The position numbers and the translations under genes were made by a program. The notes beneath the pieces were generated by a model that made no database searches, was not told the DNA's origin, and was given only the letters and a program-made list of their open reading frames with translations. This document shows positions 31,710 through 44,445 of a stretch of DNA of 64,000 bases, piece by piece. Position 1 is the first letter of the stretch; every line of letters begins with the position of its first letter. Location of the stretch: positions 36,001 through 100,000 of the forward strand of contig BLAL01000007.1 of assembly GCA_015698045.1 (NCBI GenBank). The letters are read 5' to 3'. Source of the stretch: Rhizophagus clarus (lineage: Eukaryota; Glomeromycota; Glomeromycetes; Glomerales; Glomeraceae).

Positions 31710-33740
31710 GTCTTGATAAAAATTGACTTTCTAAACATGTCTCAAAAAAACTCCCCTAACTATTATAGTAAAGATACTACCACTAAATCAGCTGCTAGCA
31801 AATCGCCCACTACCAGTAAGTTGCCTGCCAGAAAATTGACTACCCCTAGCAAGTCAGCTGCTACATATACGCCAGCTACTAGTAGTACTTCTATTACTTT
31901 TATACAATCCTCAAGAGTTGAAGCTTTAAAAAACCGTTACAAAAATATTCGAGTTCTAGAATCTTACTTACAACAAGAATCTGACTTAAAACAAGAAGAC
32001 GTTATTCCAACTCATGTCCAGACAGATCTTGACGATACTACGGCTTTAGTAGCCAGTATGATTTTTGATTGGTTGCTGGCATAAGAGAAGTTTGCTTTTT
32101 CCGAATTTGATGTTTATTCTTATTAAATATTACAGAAAATTAAGAATTATGCAAAAAAATAACTGATTTGCACAAAAAATACATGAAATTAAAAAACAAA
32201 ATGAAGATATTTCTGAAGAACTACAAAGTACAAAAGGCGACTTAAAAACTCTTATGGAAATTAACACTGCGTTCAGCACAGAAAATGATAAATTAAAGAG
32301 AAGAATCAAGGAGAACAAAGGTAATAGTGCTAAAGATGCGCATTTGCCCAAAAAAGTTAAAGGCAGCACCAAGGGAAAAAAGGTTATTAGTGACAATGAG
32401 GATGATGATGATAAAGAAGAGCCTATCAACGAAAAGAGTGCAAGGGTTCGTTAAGTTTTAACTATTAATTTTTGTATTCAATACCAATTCTATATATTTA
32501 CTAATTTATATCGTAATTTATATTAAACATTTTTTCTGATTTCTCATGTTTTCTTTATTAATAATACCGAATTTTCTACTAATTACTAATTTCTACTTAA
32601 TGCCGAATTTTCTACTAACTGCTAATTTCTACTAATATTTTTTTTTATTTATACTGTAATTTATATTAAATATTTTTTTCTGATTTCTCATGCTTCCCTT
32701 TATTAATAATACTGAATTTTCTACTAATTACAAATTTCTACTAACGTTTTTTTATTTATACCTTAATTTATATTAATATATTTTTTTACTAATCTCTCTT
32801 AACGTTTCCCTTTATTAATTTATACTGAATCTTTTACTAACCATCTCTATAATCGAATTTTCCAATGTTTCTGTTTTTACTGATTTTATTTATTGATTCA
32901 TTTTCTCTCCTGAATTATTATTAATTAGGTTGAAATGAAATCAATTCTGAAGACAATCGATCCAAAATTAGACTTAGACTATGATGAAACGTTCAACAGT
33001 AGCAAAAACATTAATATTCGTCAAAAACTCATACCTGAACTAAGAAAATCTCTCTCACCCAACTTTTGACCAACTGTTAACTAGATAACAAGGTGGTTAA
33101 GCAGTCTGCATAAATCTTGATGATCCTAAATAAGTTTGAAAAAGTCTGGTAAAGATGTTAATGACAGTTGACAAGTTCACGCTAATAACAGGTCAAATGA
33201 TGTATGTGGCGTAATCTGATAGAAATTTATCATTTATTATATTAAACTCATCTAAATTTTATCAATCAGAAAAAATTGAGAAGAATAAAGGCCGCGAAGA
33301 ATTTATTCAAAAAAATGATCCCTGTATCACCAAGTACAAAAAACGGCCATTATTGACCATTCTTGCGAATCGAGCTTATTACTCTCTGGAAATAAGCGAG
33401 ACTGATGAAAAGGATTCTGATACAGTTATTAATGTATATGATCTCTCATAGCGTACGGAAGAGGTTGATAATTTTTTATTGCTAGCTTGTTTTATCATAA
33501 ATAATTAATTTTGACTTTTTACTTAATTTTTACATTTTAACTAAAAGATTTACTTTGAAATATACTCGATGTTTATGCAAAAATGAGTCAAACAGCACAA
33601 TAACAGAGAACCAGAAAATACGATGACGAACTACAATGTTACGACTTTATGCCGCCTGAAAATGCTCCACGTTGGTCATATGTTAACCAACCGAACATTA
33701 TCTATAATACAGAGTATTCAACGTCATTATTGATAGTATG
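31710..33740 (+). pseudogene. Ser/Thr-rich coiled-coil protein gene, decayed, multi-exon
   Basis: A first exon from about 31738 (MSQKNSPNYYSKDTTTK) encodes a low-complexity Ser/Thr/Ala/Lys stretch, then EALKNRYKNIRVLESYLQQ and SMIFDWLLA before a stop at 32082-32084. After an intron-like gap, 32180-32454 encodes a coiled coil and Lys/Glu tail (EELQSTKGDLKTLMEINT). Later exon-like pieces lie at 32930-33070, 33270-33450 and 33590-33740 (YDDELQCYDFMPPENAPRWS), with TAG/TGA/TAA stops between. I do not recognise the family. Introns 32455-32930 are AT-rich repeats of 'TTTCTACTAATT'. Likely a decayed member of a lineage-specific family. Confidence 0.45.
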
Positions 33741-33759
33741 GAAATTGCAGGGGGTGAGT

Positions 33760-34440
33760 CAAAATCTGGAAGTTTTATGTAAAAAGAATAAATATTATTT
33801 TCATCAATTTATTATATAATAAATATATATATTTTATATTTTAAATTTTATCCGAATTTATACATTAAATAAACTGTTTTTATATCTGAATTTATTCTGA
33901 TTTTATTTCTTTGAATGTTGAACTTATTAATAATATTGGTTGATTTATATCTGATTTATATCTGAATTTTTATTCCAAATTTTGTCTAAGTGGCAACCAC
34001 TTGAAACACAATCAGAAATTTCTTTTGAAATAAAAATCAGATGATTTTAAGCCATAATTCAGACTAAAATCAGATGTCCGATTTTTATCTGATTTGGATC
34101 ATTTTGACTAGTGAATATTATAAAATAAAATATAGTCAGTAATCATTACCATAAATTTAATGACAAAAATACAATAATTAATATACCTGTAAAATGTAAT
34201 GAGAGTAAGAAGAAAACAGAAAAGAAAGAGTGTATGAGTTTTGAAAAATAAACAGAGTTGCGTTTGGTTATTTAAGATCAGGTCACGTGCATAAAGATCA
34301 GACCAAATTTTGATTGGTTAATAATAGATAAATTGAAAAACTACTATCATTAGTTGTAATTTTTCATCTCATATAGTCATATATTATAATTTGCCTTGGA
34401 CTTTTAGATACCTAATTTTTTTAATAATATTAACTTATTT
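33760..34440. other. AT-rich non-coding stretch
   Basis: No supported gene. 33980-34110 has repeated 'ATCAGATG' and 'TCTGATTT' words that can pair, possibly a short inverted-repeat element. Confidence 0.4.
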
Positions 34441-34990
34441 AATATAAATTTAATAAAAAGTGTCTTGTTTTTTAAAATGTTATGAAATCTAAAAAAATCC
34501 TCTATTAAAAATATTTCATACAAACTCTTAGAAAACCTCAAAAAAAAAATCTATTTATCAAAAATATCCTATACGAATCTTAGGAAATCACTCAAAAAAA
34601 ATATTTCCTATCAGATATTCTACACAAACCCTTTCCATACGAACTCAGAAAATTTCGCAAAAAAATTTTTTATCAGATATCCTATACAAACTCTTCCTAT
34701 ATGAACTCTTAGAGAATCTCTTAAAAAAAATCTTCTATTAAAGATATCCAACAAACCTTTCCCATATGAACTCTTAGAAAATCTCTTAAAAAAATTTTTC
34801 TATCAGATATTCCATACGAACTCTTTCCATACGAACTTTTAGAAAATAAAAAAAATTTTTTATCAGATATCCTATATGAACTCTTTCCATACAAACTTTT
34901 AGAAATCTTAAAAAATAAAAATATCTCTATTTATCAAAAATATCTTATATGAATCTTAGAAAATCTATCAAAAAAAATTTTCTATTAGAG
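34440..34990. repeat. Degenerate ~60-bp tandem repeats
   Basis: Repeating order of TATCAGATATCCTATAC, GAACTCTTTCCATACGAAC and TTAGAAAATCTCTTAAAAAA, about eight to nine units with variable length. No coding potential. Confidence 0.7.
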
Positions 34991-35059
34991 TTTAGAGTTT
35001 TAAAATGGTTTATAAATTAAATATTTTAAAATAAAAAAATCTAAAAATCTGCTAATATA

Positions 35060-35310
35060 TAATAAGCCAATTAGCAACCAATCGGTCATCAATCTGATAT
35101 GGTCGATTGGTGACCTATTGATAACTGGTAAATTCAACCGTACACCAATCAGTCATCGATCAGTCATATGACTGGTTGATAACCAATTTGGAATTTATAC
35201 CTGATTGATGACTGATTGAAAGAATCAGTCATCAATAGGTATCCAATCAGTTATCAATCAGTCACATGACCAATTGGTGACCAATTTGACTCCATCCAAC
35301 CTGTGATATA
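35060..35310. repeat. Self-complementary 'AATCGGTCATCAATC' repeat block
   Basis: Words ACCAATCAGTCATCGATCA, GATTGGTGACC and TGACTGATTG recur in both orientations over 250 bp, giving strong folding potential. May be a small inverted-repeat element. Confidence 0.55.
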
Positions 35311-35559
35311 TTCTTTTTCTTAAAATGCCTGCAAATTGGACTGATGCAATAACTGAATATTTAATAAGATATAGGTGGTAAAAAAATAAATGAAACCTAA
35401 TAAATAACTTTGATCATATTCTAGTTTTTTTTTCTCTTACATTTTCTGATCTAAAAATTAAATAAATAATGTAAAGGAGAAGGAACAACTACTACCATGA
35501 CATACCCAAAAGAGATCACTTTGAATTCTAGAAAAACCTAGTTTGAAGAATTTGGAGAC

Positions 35560-35930
35560 AGTTTTGCGTGAGGTTCACTGGCCAACAGGTAGAAAGAAAG
35601 TGGAAAAACTTGGTTAGGAATTTCAATGTTAGTAAAATAATAATAAATCATAAAAAAAATAAAAAAAAATAAAAAATTAATAGTATTAACATTTTTAGGA
35701 TTTCTGTGAATGGAAGAATGGTGCGCAAAATGGAAGGTGGTCCTGGAAAGGAGAAAGATATTATAGGCAGTTCCGCATAAGGTTTCAAAACAGACCTGGT
35801 AATTATTAAGAATTTTTTTAATTTATATTTAAGTTATTTAAGTTCTAAATTTATATATATTTTTTAAGGAACTATCACAGTCGTAGGCAGCGTAGAAAAC
35901 TATGCATTGGCGGCCTCGAAATCCGTAAAT
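35560..35930 (+). pseudogene. Myb/SANT-like DNA-binding gene relic, copy 3
   Basis: Exon 2 equivalent at about 35573-35630 reads RFTGQQVERKWKNLVRNFN and ends with a GTTAGT donor. Exon 3 (35699-35798) reads DFCEWKNGAQNGRWSWKG then RYYRQFRIRFQNRPG, open in this copy, flanked by TTTTTAG and GTAATT. Exon 4 begins after TTTTTTAAG near 35869 with an Arg-rich stretch. It preserves residues lost to stops in copies 1 and 2. No ~120-bp repeat was seen nearby. Confidence 0.5.
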
Positions 35931-35934
35931 TATA

Positions 35935-36070
35935 TTTTTTTATTTTTATTTTTTTTTTATTTTATATTTTTTATATTTTATTTTTATTTTTATTTTTTAT
36001 TTATATTTTTATATTTTTATTATTTTATTTTTATTTTTTTTTATTTTTATTTTTATTTTTATGGACAAGA
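35935..36070. repeat. T-rich simple repeat
   Basis: Runs of (TTTTTA)n. The open frame across it (Phe/Tyr-rich) is compositional. Confidence 0.85.
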
Positions 36071-38095
36071 CAAAGAAAAATACAAAGAGATTTATAACGA
36101 ATATTCAAACGAGTTAGTCTGCAGTAAAGTTTTGGCTAGATATCCATAACCAACTATGGATACGACAAAGCTAAACTATGATACTGGCTCTTGACAGATG
36201 ACCCAACAAACATTTACCACGTCCTTTACAAACCCCGCTATATAGATACAATGCATGTAAAATCCCCTTACGGTCCTGTGCATTAAAGCTTCATCGAGTA
36301 GACTATGCTGGATCTTAGATCCCAATTTTCTATTAAGAAAGAAAAATTGTAACAACCTATCACTAATAACACCACCAACACAAAAACAAAAAAAATGTAA
36401 TAATTCAACTGTAACTAAGGCTGTTAAAAATTATAATATCTAGGCTAGGGAAATAAGATACTTAGCCGAGACTCAAAGAGTTACTCAAAGTGTTATTTTA
36501 AAAAAGAAAAAGGCTACAAAGCAAAAGCCTAATAAAATAAAAAATAAAAACAAAAACAAAAACAAATTATGAAAAAAAAAAAATATAAGATTTCTAGGAA
36601 TTGTAAAAAAAAAGAAATTTAATTCTAAATAAACCTAGAAACGTATCAAAGGAGTGTGATATATAATTAGCCATCCTCTGTTACCAGAAGATGTAAGAAG
36701 TCTGGAACCAGTCTTGACTTTTAAAAACAGCTAGTACCGTAGGGACCTTTCTCCATCAATATAAAGTCACCATGGTATCAAGTAAATCATCCGTCTACAC
36801 TACTCAAGGTAGAGACGCGTCCAGAGTTCTGTAGTAATATTCTGATAAAGAATGAAACTGCGCAACTTGTGTACTCTATTAAGTACAGAGCGAATCATAG
36901 ACTCAAAGAGATTAGAGCGAGTCATGCCCAAGTAGTATCTGACAAATCAGAAAGTTCCAAATGTTAGGCTGCAGATCATTCTATAATTGGACCAAACAAA
37001 AAAGCCCCTTATGTTTGGTCATATGACAGGCCAATCATTAGATGGGGGTAAACCAGAAAGTATTTTTTCTCAAGAATGCCCTTAAAAAAAAGGCAAAGAA
37101 AAAATAAAAGTATAAGGTCCTTGAGTCGAAAACTTATCTAATAGATAAGTCGTAGGTTGGGTAAATCTCCATAGTGTATTTTCGCCTAGCCTCAGTCCGT
37201 AGTATAGTTTTCTTCCCAAATATATTATCTCAGTTACTTCGTTACCACCGCTGCCACTGACGAAGGAATATGAAAACTCAAAGAAAAACCCTGAAAGTAT
37301 TCGTTAAGCACATATGATAACCAAGTCCAGTGCTTTAAAGTGTATTTTTAAATAAAGGAGGAAGGGTGTAGGGACCGTTGGCCTTCTAACAGTCAACCTA
37401 CGGAAAAAAAATAAAAAATATTTTTTCAATAAAAAATGGTCATGACGATTTCAGGGAAGAGATTTTCTTGTGAAACATTTTTTCATTTTTATTATTTTAT
37501 TTTTATTTTTTTTTATTTTTTATTATCTTTTATTATTATTATTTTTTATTAAATATATATATTTTATATTCATCTAATTATTATTTTAATATTTTTACTA
37601 TTTTATAATTTGATTTAATATCAGCCTATATTCAACTGAAATTAAAAAATTTGACCTCAATTATAAGTAATTAAAGCTTATTATAATAAATTGCTTTTAT
37701 TCAATAAACATTCATTTTTTTTTATTAAAGTATTAATTAAATAAACAATCTGTTGTCATATATTATATAATATATTGTAATGATGAAATATCTCCAATAA
37801 ATTTTTAAAAAAGGGACATTTAGGCGTAACAGATCTAATACTGCTGATTCTTCCAAAATGTTACTAAAATCTTTCCATGGAACAAATTGAGAGAACTAAT
37901 CTATCAATTTACAATATAAAATCTTGAAATAATCTTTCACATTTTCAAAATACGTGATCAAACTCATTTTTGCTAAACTGCTGAAACCTTTTAGCATTTA
38001 TATGCAATAGTTTTGGCATTTTAATTTAATTTGTCGATCATTGATTATCATGATCAATCTATTTTTACAGTTTTCTAAACCATGATTTTTTTTTA
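36071..38095. other. Non-coding stretch, unidentified
   Basis: No supported gene. 36150-37400 is less AT-rich and has words such as GTAGGGACC and AACCTACGG at both 36740 and 37370, which might mark an old element, but no ends could be matched. 37480-37560 is a T/A-rich simple repeat. Confidence 0.4.
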
Positions 38096-38099
38096 TTTT

Positions 38100-38645
38100 T
38101 TTTTTAGATTGCTGGACTCCCAGACTTGGAATGTAAGTTGGAAGGGGTGAAGGAATTTTTTTTTAATATTAAAGAAATGTTACTAATGTTTCATTATTTC
38201 TTTTAGGTTGCCAGTTTTCTTGGACGAACTGGACTTGGGAAATATAAGTTGGAAAGGGTAGTGATATTTTTTTTATTATTAAAGAAACATTATTAACGTT
38301 TCTTTATTTTTGGGTTGCCAGCCCTCTTGGACGAACCGAACTTAGAAAATGTAAGTTGGAAAGGGTGGTAATTTTTTTTAATATTAAAGAAACATTACTA
38401 ACGTTTCTTTCTTTATTTTTTTTAGGTTGCCGGTCTTCTTGGATGAACTAGACTTGGAAATGTAAGTTAGAAAGGGTGGTGATTTTTTTTAATATTAAAG
38501 AAACGTTACTAATGTTTCTTTCTTTATTTTTTTCAGATTGCTGGACTCTGGACTTGAAATGTAAGGAGGGAGGGAGGGATATTTTTTGAATATTAAAGAA
38601 ACAGTTTTAACGTTTCTTTTATTTATTTTAGGTTGCAGTTTCCCT
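38100..38645 (+). repeat. ~117-bp tandem repeat, five units each with splice-like signals
   Basis: Units begin at about 38108, 38207, 38315, 38427 and 38538. Each has a TTTTTTAG-type acceptor (in three or four), a core GTTGCCAGTCTTCTTGGAC with GAACTGGACTTGGAAAT, then a GTAAGTTGGAAAGGG donor-like block, a T-rich stretch and AAAGAAACATTACTAACG, which is self-complementary with the following TTTCTTT. Confidence 0.75.
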
Positions 38646-38649
38646 TGTT

Positions 38650-39690
38650 CCTCTTGATCCTAACGTGATCACGATTAAAAAAGTTTGAGCAAACTTTTCT
38701 TAAACTTGTATTATAAATGACTGTAACTTTTTTATTAATTTATTGTAATAAAATATGTAATAAAATAAAAATATTAACAATAATAATTATACTTTTAAAT
38801 ACTTTACAAAAAATTTATAAACTTGATAATGCAAACAAATAAGACAATAAAAATTTTTTAACTACATTAAACAAATTAAAAATTTCTAAAAAGAAAAATC
38901 TATAAAGAAAGTAAACTCTAAAAAATTTCTTAATACGTTATATAATATAAAATCTAACATATTAAAATTTGTATCACATATCAGGTATCTGATATGTATA
39001 AGATAGAACTGTACCCGATATATATTAAATAACATATCGGTGACCAATAGTTTAGATATCGGGGTCTTGGTAATTAGGCATATTTTGAAGTGTAATAAAT
39101 CAGGTACCCAATATATAAAAATACCCAATATTTATCTGATTAGCTGCCAATATATAAGTTCCTGATATATACCTGATAGAATTGATTTTGACCAGTGATA
39201 GTAAATTTTATTTGATTTTCCAGTAAAACATTAAATATATTAAGCCACGCTTAGACTGATTATCAGTTAAATTAGCCTTCATAACTCTTTATTGCTACCA
39301 TAACTCTTTATCTGATATATTATAATAATTTGTAAATTTACGAGATTTGCCTAATTATATTGTACGCTAAAAAGTAGATGATGGCAAAGTTATCAAATTA
39401 GTGATGAGATTTGACATTAATTTCTAGTAAAATGTAATATTATAATGTATATTAAGTCATGTTTAAAATTAATTATTTGTTAAATTAACCATTGATTCTC
39501 ATAGCCAGTTCTATTTATTAATGAATATGTATATTTACGTGTCTGATTAATTTATTAAATTTATTAATTTGTACTTCCTTAACTATGTACTATCATTTTA
39601 CAATAAAATTTGCAACATAATTTTGTTAGTAAAAATCTAATATAAATTGAATTGTTGAATCAACACTTTTTATTATTAAATTTGACAAAT
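38650..39690. other. AT-rich non-coding stretch
   Basis: No supported gene. 38960-39180 has repeated ATATCGG/CAGGTA/GATATAT words in both orientations, another likely small inverted-repeat element. Confidence 0.4.
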
Positions 39691-39698
39691 TAATTAAC

Positions 39699-41771
39699 AT
39701 GAGTTTCAAATGCCCTATATATATGCGAACATTTAGTCAACATTTTGCATATATTTAACATTCTCAAAAATGCTTAAAATATGTAGAAATAGAAGTAGAA
39801 GTAGATAAAGATGAAGATAAAAATAATGAAGAAAAATATAGCAGTGAAATGGATACATGAAGTAATCAAAGTAATGAGTATGAAAATGATGAAGTTGAGA
39901 TAATTATATTATTTTGGATTATTTTTTTTAAACTTTTAAGCTAAAAAGTTCAGTAATACTAACTCATTTGGGTTATAATTTTAGTTGGAAGATGATGATA
40001 ACAATGTACAAAACATGTCATTTGATAATATTAAAAGTATACAAAGTAATTTAATATCAGAGATATCAACAATGAGCTTTGAAGATAACCTTGAAAATAT
40101 ACTAGATTTATCTGAAGAGCCTGAAATTTCTGAAAAATCTGAAAATTCTAATTTCATAAATCATACAGAATTTCCTAATGATGCTTATAAAGATCTAATG
40201 TTATTAGTAACAAACCATAAATTAAACAATAAAGCTGCTAATGAAATAATACGCTTTTTTAATAAACATTCAAATAGGACCCCAAACAATATATAAATAT
40301 GTTAGATTTAAGTTTGCTTAATGATCATATAAAAAAAAACCCCTATGTAAGACTTTTATTTGCTTATTTTAATATAAAATTTTTAGTTGGTTAGATATTT
40401 AAATGTGTAGCTAAATTTATTTTTATTTCAGCTCAGTAATTATATTTGCGTAGCAGAACCCTCTTATTTGTATAACAAAGATTTTCATATATATATAGAG
40501 AAAAAATTTTAATTTCACATGTATGTCAAAAAAAATTTTTTACAAAAAATTTTTTTAAACTGATACTTTTTTTCTATTATTTTACACATTTTAATTTTAT
40601 AAACACAATATTGTATTTAATATTTATAAAAAAATCATGTTTTTATAATAATATTCTCATATTCTTATTTTTTGTTTGCTAATTTTACTTATATATAAAA
40701 TAAATTTTGGACAAATGAAATTACCTTTTTATGTTTAAGTAAATTGTTCAGCAGTTGTAAAAAGTATTTGTATTTCAATTTTTATGATTCTAAGTATAAT
40801 ATTTGTGAAGATAATTATATTTTTTAAACAGTACTAACTCCAAAAATTTTTTTTTTCTCTTTTATCTTCAGGATGGAATAACATCACTTTGGTCAAATGA
40901 AATCCCTTTTTCAGCTTAAGTAAAGTTGTTCAGCGAGGTCAAATCTACCTACAGTAAAATTTTTAGAATGATTGGATTAATATTCATCAAATGTGTTCAA
41001 TTTTTGTACTTTCAATTATTTATCATTTAAGTGATTTTAATTTTAAAATGTAATTTTTTTTATTTTAAATCAACTTGTTAACTTTAAGAAGTTGTTCATA
41101 AGGGTTGGCAATAATTTATATTTTAATTTTTATAAATCTAAATATAATAATATTTATAAAAAATTCCAAATTTTAAAATTATTTTTAAAATAGCAATAGT
41201 ATATTAATATTATATTAATATTAATTAAAATTAAAAATTCCGAAGTTGGTATATCATTTTATATTATTAATTTATTAATATTTAGTGAATTAATTTCACA
41301 ATTTTTTTTCACAATGATATAAAAAATTAATTTACTATTACTATATATATATTTATAATAATTAAATTATCTTTTTATACTTAAATAAAGTTATATATGT
41401 CAAAAAAAAAAAAATTGCTTAGCAGAATAATAAATTCAAAGGTTATAATAAGAGTTTGCTTAGCAGAACTTAAAATAATTTGCTTATTGATCATAGTAAA
41501 ATTTGAAATTTTCATCTAACTTATATATATATATTGTTCAGGATCCTATTCAAATCTTATAGAATCTTCATTACCAAAAAACATCAAGCAGAGATGAACA
41601 TTTATGAATAATATGAAGTTTTCTAATTTAAAATTTAATAAAGTCCTCATAACAAAATATGAGAATAAAGATTATTTTCTTTACCATCAAAATCTAATAT
41701 AATGCATTAAAAATATCTTAGCTGTTCCTGACATAACACAAAATTTTGTACTATCTTACAAAAATGATAAG
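39699..41771 (+). pseudogene. Zinc-finger transposase gene, N-terminal part, split by an insertion
   Basis: ATG 39699 opens with MSFKCPIYMRTFSQHF, a C2H2-like finger in which the second Cys is Tyr, then a TAA, HSQKC and an acidic region with a TGA (39856). After an intron ending TTTTAG near 39984 the frame 39985-40275 is open (EFPNDAYKDLMLLVTNHKL, NEIIRFFNKHSN). It is cut by the element 40276-41547 and resumes at 41556 (LPKNIKQR, a TGA, then FMNNMKFSNLKF and NILAVPDITQNFVLSYKND). These blocks are the N-terminal part of an abundant transposase type in such genomes (family recognition, not searched). The catalytic part is missing; LINE sequence follows. Confidence 0.62.
40276..41547. mobile_element. 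Non-autonomous hAT-like element, family 3
   Basis: 1272 bp. Ends are AGGACCCCAAACAATATATA and, inverted, AGGATCCTGAACAATATATA. The 8-bp flanks are identical: ATTCAAAT at 40268-40275 and 41548-41555. No open frame inside; AT-rich. The left ~190 bp recurs at 54938-55130. Confidence 0.88.
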
Positions 41772-42251
41772 GTAAATAAATAAAAAAATAATATTTATTT
41801 TGATAATTAACTGCTCAAAACAAAAGCAAATCTTATGCACAAGCAGTTAAATCCAATATACCACCGACTAACCTGTCTAACAAAAAAAATATCAATATCA
41901 ATCAAAACAAGAATAATCTCAAAGGAAAACATCCTGCCAAATTAACAATCTTTAAGAAACAGTACTTTATACTCCTAATAATAAAAATCCACACCAAGAT
42001 ATTAATTAACAACTACGATTGAATACTCAAAATAAAGACCTCTCAGAAAAATAATAACAATATCTCCATTCACTAGTGGATAACCTGGTGAAGACACTGG
42101 AAGTTCAGATTACTCAACAATTTACCAAACTCAGAAGTCACATTGACCAATTTGGTTCAATTATTAATCAATTCAGAAAAGAAAAAAAAGAACAGTTCAA
42201 GAATGTTACTATAGCATCTGGTATCTCAAATTCACCAAAGGCCAGATCACC

Positions 42252-43335
42252 TAAAAATGTTAGCCGTAATTGATTAGATGATGCCGTAATATTACAACAT
42301 ACGATATTACAGTTATGACACTTTTTGTAATACCGTAATTAGGCCGTAATGCCATAATTAGGCTGTAATGTCGTAATTAGGCTGTAATGCCTTAATGCCG
42401 CCTAAAGTTGCCTGCCAAAAGACATTTGGTCCAATGCTGAAAGTTAAAACTCCCTACATAGTGCCACGGCATAATTTTGGTATATATAGTATTTAGTGTG
42501 ATAACATTTTTTAATTCGTATTAATAAAAAAAATGTTAAAAACGTTTGTTTTTTAATTTGTATTAGTAATAATAAAATGATTAATTAACATTTTTTAAAT
42601 ACATATTAATAAAAAAAAACTGTGATTTTATTAATAAAGAAAGCCACGATTTATTAGATTTATTAATAAAAAAGCCATGTTTTTGTTAATAAACAATTTT
42701 ATTAATAAAACATAAGCCACGATTTTATTAAAAAATAAGCCATGATTTTATTAATAAAAAATAAGCTACAATTTTATTAACAAAAAAAAGCCGTGATTTT
42801 ATTAATAAAAAAAGGCTGCGATTTTTATTGATTTTTTTTAATAAAAAAAGCCGCGATTTTATTAATAACGATTTTGTTAATAAAAATAAGCCGCGATTTT
42901 ATTAATAAAAAAAAGCTGCGATTTTGTTAATAAAATAATTTGTTAATAAAAAAAGAGCCACGATTTTGTTAATAAAATAATTTGTTAATAAAAAAAAAGC
43001 CTGATTTTATTAATAAAAAAAAGCTACAATTTTTGTTAATAAAAAAGCCGCGATTTTTGTTAATAAAAAAAAGCTGCGATTTTATTAATAAAAAAAAGCC
43101 ACGATTTTGTTAATAAATAATTTGTTAATAAAAAAAAAAGCCACGATTTTGTTAATAAAAAAGGTCACAATTTTATTAATGATTTCATATAAAATAAGCC
43201 AATCATAATTACGGCATAATTACAACATTATAGCACAATTATGGCATTACAATTTTTGCACTCTGAAGAAGCTAGGTTGCAACCTATTACTTATAACACT
43301 GTGTCTTATAATTACAGTTACGAGTAACATCTTTA
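42252..43335. mobile_element. Non-autonomous hAT-like element, family 2, copy 2
   Basis: 1084 bp. Ends are TAAAAATGTTAGCCGTAA and, inverted, TAAAGATGTTACTCGTAA. The 8-bp flanks are identical: AGATCACC at 42244-42251 and 43336-43343. Same internal order as copy 1, with the central array of GCCACGATTTTATTAATAA-like units at about 42600-43180. It splits LINE ORF1. Confidence 0.93.
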
Positions 43336-44445
43336 AGATCACCTACTCCTTTACCCTCTTCTCCAAAAAATGAAAAAAATGAACAAAACAAAAGAGTCAG
43401 AAAAGATTCAGATTACAAAGACCCATTCTTCTCAAAAGAGGAACAACTTGAAAACATGCTTTAAACCCAATATACGCTTGTACAAAAAGTAGATTAAGCA
43501 ACTGGCAGACTTTAGGAAATAATCGAAGGCGCCTTACAAAACTTTTTAGGTTTTGCCACTTCATTCACAATAGAACAACAATTTCTTCTGTTAGATGATA
43601 ATGAGGAGTATCTTCCAATGGACAACGAAGAAGAAGCCAATATTGAAAGTAACATTGACGCTTAAATCTTCTTTATAATACCATCAATTATCAGTATACA
43701 ATTATGATGGACACCTAACCAAAAAACAAAAAAACCAAATCAATCAAACCTCTCTTCTCAAACACAAAACAAAACACCTCTTTAAATCATGTTTCTCAAC
43801 ATACACAAAAAATTAATTTTAGAATTGCAACTCTTAACATACAAACAATTAATTAAGAAAAAATTGTTGATGTAATGAAATATATATCAATCAATAATAT
43901 TGATATTCTCAATTTAGCTAAAACTAATGTTACTAAAGATACATTAAGAATTCTTGAATATACGATTCAAGATAAATATAAATTATACTTTATGACTGAA
44001 AGGAAGAAGGAGTCAGGAATCAGATTCCTAGTTAAAAAAGAATTCGCTATCTACATAAAACAATTTCAACATTTCGAAGAACAAATCTGGTTTATTGACT
44101 TTTACACAAAAAAAAAGAAAATTCATATAGTCCAAGCTTATATTAACATACAAGATAAAGAAAAACTGCAGATCAAAAGACTATATAAACAGATCGAGCA
44201 CTAAACCAATCAATGTCTAGACTCTTATGTTAAAGACATCATCATAATAGGAGATTTCAATATCAAGTGGAATGAATATGAATTTATTGACAAACCTCAC
44301 TGGCGTCATAATATATTTGACTATTTCAAAAAACATTTTATTAAAGAATCCACTTCAATTTTTTGTGATGATATATCACACACATATTCCCAATAATACT
44401 AATCATGCCCATAATAAGATTGATTACATATGGTGTAATATAGAT

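Noticed and set aside
35907-36149. Phe/Tyr-rich membrane-like ORF
   Set aside because: It translates the (TTTTTA)n simple repeat.
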